NCBI RefSeq assembly: GCF_002153375.1 | Contig: NZ_MTBQ01000005.1 | Span: forward strand, 1-64,000 | DNA from: Oceanobacillus rekensis | GTDB lineage: Bacteria; Bacillota; Bacilli; Bacillales; Amphibacillaceae | DNA: 64,000 nucleotides | Direction of reading: 5' to 3' | Shown: piece after piece, positions 59,386-64,000 of the stretch | Numbering within the stretch: position 1 is the first letter of the stretch | How the letters are laid out: every line of letters starts with the position of its first letter | The notes under the pieces: model-generated | What the model was told of the DNA's origin: nothing | What the model saw: only the letters and a program-made list of their open reading frames with translations | Database searches by the model: none | Translations under genes and position numbers: made by a program

Positions 59386-60630
59386 GTGAAAACAATAGTT
59401 TTTTTAGGAGCAAATAAATCAGGTTCCAGCCGAGAGGCCATTAAGGCTGCAGAACGCATGGGTTATTTAACTGTACTCCTAACAAATCGAAGTAAATTCT
59501 TGCTGCAAAGAACGGAGTTTCCTGATGTTCACGAAATGATGTTTAGTGAATTCACTAAAGAAGATTTGATTCAATGTATTATTGAACTAGAGAATCAAGG
59601 GAAAGAAATTGCCGGTATTCTAAGTTTTATTGAATCTTATGTGTGTCTAGCATGTGAATTATCGGATGAGTGGGGCATTTCTTCATTTTCAACAGAAGCT
59701 ATGCGGAAAATGGAAAACAAAATCGAAACACATCAAGTGCTTAAAGGAATCACTTCAGCCAAATTTGAAGTTTTTCACCCATTCGATTCACTATCTATGT
59801 TCTTAAATCGTCATAAAAAAGGAAAATGGATTGTTAAACCTCCGAATTCTACTGGTTCAAAAGATATCATTCTAGCTGACAATCAAAACAAGTTAAGACA
59901 GGCAATTCAACATTTATCTAATAAGCGTCACGGTCAACCTATATTAGTTGAGGAATATTTGGATGGTCCACAATATTTAGTGGAGGTATTAATCGACGCT
60001 GGCACTGTCCATATTGTCGCAGTCATAAAGCAATCATTCTCTGAGTTTAATCCTTTTGTTGTCACAGGATATTCTATTCAAACAGATCTCGAAGAAGTCT
60101 TTTATAACCGTTTATATGAGAATGTCACTTCCATTATTCAAGCCTTTAATTTTACAAAGGGGGCATGTCATCTAGAATTAAGGTTTGTTCGTGGAGAGTG
60201 GAAACTCATCGAAATCAATCCACGGATTTCCGGAGGAGCCATGAATGCCATGATCGAGAAAGCTTATGGCATCAACTTAGTTGAGCAAACGATACGGCTT
60301 TATTTAGGACAAACACCTAACTTGTCTAGTCAATGGAAAACAAATATTTACACGCATTATGTAACCGTCAGTAAGTCAGGGAAATTATTAAAGGTAACAG
60401 GGCGTAATAGAGCTGCAAGGTGTCTAGGGGTAGAGCAAGTTTATGTGAAACCAAGAAAAGGTATGATAATAAGCCCACCTGTCTCCATGGGAAAACGCTA
60501 TGCCTATGTAATAGCAAAAGGTCATACGTCTGAACAAGCAAAGATAAACGCTCAAATCGCAGCGAAAGAACTGCATTTTCACTTAGAGGAGGAAGAATAT
60601 GACAACAATTGGCATGCTTTCTCACCGTAA
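59386..60630 (+). CDS. ATP-grasp ligase-like protein
   Basis: 414 residues. N-terminal Rossmann-like segment (TIVFLGANKSGSSREAIKAA), central ATP-grasp fold with KGKWIVKPPNSTGSKDIILA (ATP-binding Lys), ILVEEYLDGPQYLVEVLID, ACHLELRFVRGEWKLIEINP and RISGGAMNAMIEKAYG (metal ligands Glu and Asn). Resembles amino-acid ligases (BacD/LAL-like) and carboxylate-amine ligases. The GTG start has AGGAGGG upstream. Its 3' end overlaps the next ATP-grasp gene by 32 bases, so both are co-translated. Substrates unknown. Confidence 0.85.
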   Translation: MKTIVFLGANKSGSSREAIKAAERMGYLTVLLTNRSKFLLQRTEFPDVHEMMFSEFTKEDLIQCIIELENQGKEIAGILSFIESYVCLACELSDEWGISSFSTEAMRKMENKIETHQVLKGITSAKFEVFHPFDSLSMFLNRHKKGKWIVKPPNSTGSKDIILADNQNKLRQAIQHLSNKRHGQPILVEEYLDGPQYLVEVLIDAGTVHIVAVIKQSFSEFNPFVVTGYSIQTDLEEVFYNRLYENVTSIIQAFNFTKGACHLELRFVRGEWKLIEINPRISGGAMNAMIEKAYGINLVEQTIRLYLGQTPNLSSQWKTNIYTHYVTVSKSGKLLKVTGRNRAARCLGVEQVYVKPRKGMIISPPVSMGKRYAYVIAKGHTSEQAKINAQIAAKELHFHLEEEEYDNNWHAFSP

Positions 60631-61648
60631 TGATCCAAAAACTGTGTTTAAGTCGTATGCATATGCAGCAGCTGCAAAGATGGAGGGGGTTGATTTTTTC
60701 TTCTTTTCTCCTGGGAGAGTTAATCTCAAAGAACAAATTATCCTTGGATGGGTTTATGAAATGGGAGAATGGATAGAAAAAATGGTCCCTTTTCCAGATG
60801 TCATCTACAATTCTAGTCCACCAATAACCGAAAATCAGGAAGTAATCGTTGATGCGTTGCGTCAAAATATACCTTTTACGAGTAACCCCATTGGTGACAA
60901 AATGAGTGTCTACAATCGAATAAAAAAGGATGGAACCTTTTCAAACTATTTGATTCCTTCCGTAGACATTACGCAATTCGATGTAGTAAACGACCTATTA
61001 AATAGATATCAAGAGATCATTGTTAAACCTGCATCTGGTGCAAAAGGAATAGATATTGTTTATATCCAACAAGAAGATGATCAGTACACTATTTTTCAAA
61101 ATCAGGTAAAACAAGTTCTAACCAAAATAGAACTCCAGCAGTTCATCGAAAATATTATAAGGAATGATGACTTCCTATGTCAGCCCTTTATACAAAGTAA
61201 AACGAATAATGGATTATCCTACGATTTTAGGTTGCATACTCAAAAAGATGGAGAAGGAAAGTGGACATTGACAACTATTTATCCAAGAATTGCTGGGGAA
61301 GGTGTTGTTGCGAACTTAAGCGGTGGTGGCTATGCAGCCATGTTCGAAAGTTTTTTAAAACATGAGTTTGAAGAGAAATATTATGATGTCAAAAGAACGT
61401 TGGAGCATTTTGCCGTCCATTTTTCTACTCATTTTGACGGTTTGTATAATGAACCACTTGATGAATTGGGGATTGATATTGGCTTAGATGCTAACCGGAA
61501 AATTTGGATATTCGAAGTCAATTGGCGACCAGGACCTCCTGCACTATTTAGTCTAGAACAAGATGTTACCAAGCGTATGATTCGCTATGCATGCTATTTA
61601 CACCTGCAAAAAGCGCGATTAATGCAGAGTTTAAGGAAATATAACTGA
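60599..61648 (+). CDS. YheC/YheD-family ATP-grasp protein
   Basis: 349 residues: GMLSHRNDPKTVFKSYAYAA, a segment PDVIYNSSPPITENQEVIVD, SNPIGDKMSVYNRIKKDGTF, IIVKPASGAKGIDIVYIQQE, YDFRLHTQKDGEGKWTLTTI and IWIFEVNWRPGPPALF. This is the endospore-coat-associated YheC/YheD family with an ATP-grasp fold. GAGGAGGAAGA precedes the ATG inside the end of the preceding gene. Role on spores is known only by association; together with the upstream ligase it could form a small peptide or polymer. Confidence 0.88.
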   Translation: MTTIGMLSHRNDPKTVFKSYAYAAAAKMEGVDFFFFSPGRVNLKEQIILGWVYEMGEWIEKMVPFPDVIYNSSPPITENQEVIVDALRQNIPFTSNPIGDKMSVYNRIKKDGTFSNYLIPSVDITQFDVVNDLLNRYQEIIVKPASGAKGIDIVYIQQEDDQYTIFQNQVKQVLTKIELQQFIENIIRNDDFLCQPFIQSKTNNGLSYDFRLHTQKDGEGKWTLTTIYPRIAGEGVVANLSGGGYAAMFESFLKHEFEEKYYDVKRTLEHFAVHFSTHFDGLYNEPLDELGIDIGLDANRKIWIFEVNWRPGPPALFSLEQDVTKRMIRYACYLHLQKARLMQSLRKYN

Positions 61649-61745
61649 TATCCAAAACATGCAAATGATATATTCATCTGTAAAATGAGGAATCTACTTT
61701 AATATCGAGGGATCTTAACGTTAAGTGTACGTATCGTATAGCAAC

Positions 61746-61783
61746 GAGGGGAGCGATCAATTACGAATAGCATCGCTGCCCTC
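61746..61783. terminator. Hairpin between convergent genes
   Basis: GAGGGGAGCGATC / GCATCGCTGCCCTC arms around AATTACGAATA; lies between YheC/D-type gene and the convergent HTH gene. Confidence 0.7.
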
Positions 61784-61793
61784 TTAACGTTAG

Positions 61794-62012
61794 TCAAACA
61801 TCGGTTTCTTCTATCGTAAGTAATTCTTTTATATCCTTGACATCTAACTCGTTTACTATTTTATCTATCACGTTCCTGGGAATATGTTTATTTCGGTTAT
61901 GGTAAAGATCATTAATTGTTCCCGGTCGGATTCCGATTGTTTCGGATAGTTTCGCTTGGGACATTCCGCGTGATTCAAGTAAATCCTTTAATTTGATTTC
62001 GACTTTTTTCAT
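61794..62012 (-). CDS. Small XRE-family HTH regulator
   Basis: 72 residues, essentially a single Cro/C1-type helix-turn-helix: KLKDLLESRGMSQAKLSETI, GIRPGTINDLYHNRNKHIPR. Such short YozG/SinR-like regulators often act with nearby genes, but no obvious target is adjacent. GAGGA precedes the ATG. Confidence 0.9.
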   Translation of the reverse strand: MKKVEIKLKDLLESRGMSQAKLSETIGIRPGTINDLYHNRNKHIPRNVIDKIVNELDVKDIKELLTIEETDV

Positions 62013-62092
62013 AAAAGGAATCCTCTATTCTAAATTAATTGTATTAACTTCATTATGGAACAAATTAAACTATATTAATCAGAGGTAATCGA

Positions 62093-62158
62093 ATGAGTTT
62101 CGAATTGATCGGAGCGGACGGTAAAATTTATTCTATCGATGGTACGCGCATTAAATAA
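62093..62158 (+). CDS. Possible 21-residue peptide
   Basis: MSFELIGADGKIYSIDGTRI plus Lys, with GAGGTAA just before the ATG. It is divergent from the HTH gene. Too short to judge; it could be the truncated start of a lost gene. Confidence 0.25.
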   Translation: MSFELIGADGKIYSIDGTRIK

Positions 62159-62619
62159 CAATGACCCCATCGTTCTCCAAAACACAGGGCCGACTATACT
62201 ACGTTAGCAGCGTCTCCAAAAATATACAACCCCGCTCGAATTTCCCGCGATACTTGTATAAATAATAACTACCATGTATATTGTCTTATTTTGTCGAAAA
62301 CGAAACACAAGAAACTCCCCACGCTTTCAGGAATTATATTCCAATTTTACCATTTATGTGTAATAATTAGTTATAAAGGAGTGTGTATTTGCAATTTTCT
62401 ATTTAAGGTAATAATTTACCGGGTGATTATGTTTTCATAATTTGGTCGGAATATTCATAAATTGGAGGGTGGGGATGGCGTTTTATAAAATATGAAACAT
62501 CATTGTTATGTATTACTCGCCAATAACAGAAGGGGTATTGATATATGAAGAGAGTATTTCACCAGGGATTAGGGTTTGTAATTAGTTCGGAATATCACAC
62601 ATAAATTGGAGGAGAAGGG
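62159..62619. other. Leader region of the zinc-ribbon protein with a duplicated start segment
   Basis: TTGGTCGGAATATTCATAAATTGGAGGGTGGGG ATG at about 62442-62477 resembles TAGTTCGGAATATCACACATAAATTGGAGGAGAAGGG ATG at 62584-62622. The first copy opens a frame of only five codons (MAFYK then I and stop). Otherwise no gene is visible. Confidence 0.5.
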
Positions 62620-64000
62620 ATGAATTTTTGTAAAGAATGTGGGTCTTCTTTGAAGGGGGCTGCGTTATTTTGTAAGGAATGTGGAACCCCCGTTGTTGCT
62701 GCAAGTGAAAGTAAGTCAATAGAACAGAAGGAATCAGCACCAGAACCACAATTAGTACCGAAACAACCGATGCCGAAAAAAACGAAGATTATGTGGATAT
62801 CGATAGGCGCAGTGGTTGTATTATTTTTTGGACTACATACATTTATGAATACATTATTATCTAAAGAACGTTTAATTGATGGTTTTCAAACCGCGCTGAT
62901 AGAGGGAAATGCGGAAGAAATCGCTGATTATCTCACATCAAAGGATAAGCAGCTAGAGATTGATAAGGATGCAGTAGCAGGTCTGCTCCGTTATTTCCAA
63001 GAGCATCCGGATGAAATCAATCCGCTTGTTACTAGTTTAAACCAACAATCGCAATTGCTCGACCAACCGAATAATGCTTTGGCAGTTGATCCATGGAATG
63101 AGAGTGATCTTATAAAGTTACAGGCGGATAGTAAGCTCTTATTTTACGATCGCTATAGCTTAGTAATTGAGCCTGTCTATCTTACTGTAGAAACAAATTA
63201 TAAGGATACTGTTTTATCTATAGATGATGAAGAAATAGGTACTGCAGATATCCCTGATTATTCAAGTACATTTGGTCCTTATGTTCCTGGATACCATTCC
63301 GTGAAGGCTGCATTGAGTACGGATTTCATTGATTTGGAAAAAGAAGAGAAAATTCTTCTAATGCCGGAAAACGGTACGGAATCCGTTGGGATGAACTTGG
63401 AATCGGATCAAGTGACTGTTGAGATGCCAGCATCGGACGGGAATGCAACGTTATTTATCAACGGTAAGGATGTAGGGATAAACCTTTATGAAAACCCTAC
63501 ATTTGGCCCTGTGTTAACCGATGGGTCGATGACGCTTGCTGTAGAAGTGGAATTACCTTGGGGAACGGTAAAAATGGATGAGCAACCAATTGAAAGTGAC
63601 TATGTGGAACTCAATATGATGAATGAAAAATTACAGACTGTTCTCATGGAAACAGCAAATGAGTATAATCAGCAATGGATTCAGGCAATGGCAACTGTTG
63701 ATACTAGCGAATTAAATACGGCAACAAAATCACTTCAGGAAAGTACCCTGGAGGAAGCAACCAATGCGATGGAAAATGGCCAAGCTCTAGAAGCGGAATA
63801 CCTTGGATCTGTTTATGATTTGGATTCCATTCGTCTATATAATGAAGAAGATCATTGGACAGCTGGAATGTCATTGGAACTAACAGGAAACTTTACAAGC
63901 TACGATATCGATTACCCCGAATATGCGGATACAGAGGATCGTTGGACTCAGGATTATGAGTTACAATACGATGAAAAAGCAGAGGCATGGCTAGTTAGTT
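62620..64000 (+). CDS. TcaA/YvbJ-type zinc-ribbon membrane protein (partial)
   Basis: At least 460 residues, running off the window. N-terminal double-CxxC zinc ribbon (MNFCKECGSSLKGAALFCKE then CG), a Pro/Gln/Glu-rich linker, one membrane helix at about residues 65-82 (IMWISIGAVVVLFFGLHTFM) and a large extracellular part with repeated TcaA-like folds (GNAEEIADYLTSKDKQLEID; ATLFINGKDVGINLYENPTF). In S. aureus TcaA affects glycopeptide susceptibility and wall teichoic acid; YvbJ is the Bacillus relative. GGAGGAGAAGGG precedes the ATG. Confidence 0.85.
   Translation, partial: MNFCKECGSSLKGAALFCKECGTPVVAASESKSIEQKESAPEPQLVPKQPMPKKTKIMWISIGAVVVLFFGLHTFMNTLLSKERLIDGFQTALIEGNAEEIADYLTSKDKQLEIDKDAVAGLLRYFQEHPDEINPLVTSLNQQSQLLDQPNNALAVDPWNESDLIKLQADSKLLFYDRYSLVIEPVYLTVETNYKDTVLSIDDEEIGTADIPDYSSTFGPYVPGYHSVKAALSTDFIDLEKEEKILLMPENGTESVGMNLESDQVTVEMPASDGNATLFINGKDVGINLYENPTFGPVLTDGSMTLAVEVELPWGTVKMDEQPIESDYVELNMMNEKLQTVLMETANEYNQQWIQAMATVDTSELNTATKSLQESTLEEATNAMENGQALEAEYLGSVYDLDSIRLYNEEDHWTAGMSLELTGNFTSYDIDYPEYADTEDRWTQDYELQYDEKAEAWLVS

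Overview
The window looks like a chromosomal piece of a spore-forming, low-GC Bacillaceae, probably near Oceanobacillus or Virgibacillus (the genus is an inference). Support comes from AGGAGG-type ribosome binding sites, many TTG and GTG starts, two YjcZ-type sporulation peptides, two collagen-like spore-surface proteins, a YheC/YheD-type ATP-grasp protein, and small Bacillaceae families (DUF1659, DUF2922, YvrJ, DUF4314, DUF4176, YdhK).

Layout. 1-800: the end of an rRNA operon (23S tail, 5S, tRNA-Glu, tRNA-Val, tRNA-fMet) and a broken CAT-anticodon tRNA. 1.4-8.2 kb: a cell-envelope area with a decayed tagD, an LCP-family wall-polymer ligase, wecB/mnaA and a PHB-depolymerase-like esterase; the last two lie between two near-identical DUF1659-DUF2922 cassettes. 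8.4-10.4 kb: nagA-nagB. 10.5-20.6 kb: mixed genes, including an EamA transporter, the first collagen-like protein, a DUF421/DUF4363 pair, two copper-type lipoproteins (CueP, YdhK) and a divergent HxlR/azoreductase pair.

20.7-36.4 kb is the most coherent region. A minus-strand operon encodes the lower meta-cleavage pathway (acetaldehyde dehydrogenase, 4-hydroxy-2-oxovalerate aldolase, 2-hydroxypentadienoate hydratase) together with a flavin reductase and a RibF-like FAD synthase. A divergent regulator has a phenol-sensor type XylR_N/V4R front and a PucR-type DNA-binding end. Next come a formylglycine-generating enzyme and a lipoprotein arylsulfatase, then a flavin-dependent aromatic monooxygenase, an extradiol dioxygenase and a C-C hydrolase. 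Read together they suggest that an aryl sulfate is desulfated at the cell surface, the phenol is ortho-hydroxylated, the ring is cleaved and hydrolysed, and the C5 fragment becomes pyruvate and acetyl-CoA. The sulfatase module and the monooxygenase operon share a homologous upstream segment, which supports co-regulation.

36.4-42 kb: remnants of a nicotinate phosphoribosyltransferase and of a GltP-type symporter, a MarR regulator, two ring-cleaving VOC dioxygenases (a quinone-stress type set together with the esterase at 35.7 kb) and glycerol dehydrogenase. 42-45 kb: YjcZ peptides and the second collagen-like protein. 45-51 kb: PhoX, an M20 amidohydrolase/DUF3100/membrane-protein operon, DUF4176 and an MFS remnant. 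51-58 kb: TPP enzyme with a carboxymuconolactone decarboxylase-like partner, a GAF-PAS-GGDEF-EAL protein, and a condensation-type acyltransferase with DUF6320. 58-64 kb: an IS3 remnant, two overlapping ATP-grasp genes, a small HTH regulator and the start of a TcaA/YvbJ-type zinc-ribbon membrane protein that runs off the window.

The intergenic DNA is unusually rich in repeats. There are nine tandem arrays whose unit is always 21 bp, belonging to two sequence families in both orientations. About fifteen short palindromic elements carry the core GGGGACGGTTCT. Two long dispersed repeats bracket the catabolic region, and several direct repeats flank individual operons. The 21-bp arrays, three of which share a leader sequence, and the sulfatase/meta-cleavage locus are the main points of interest.
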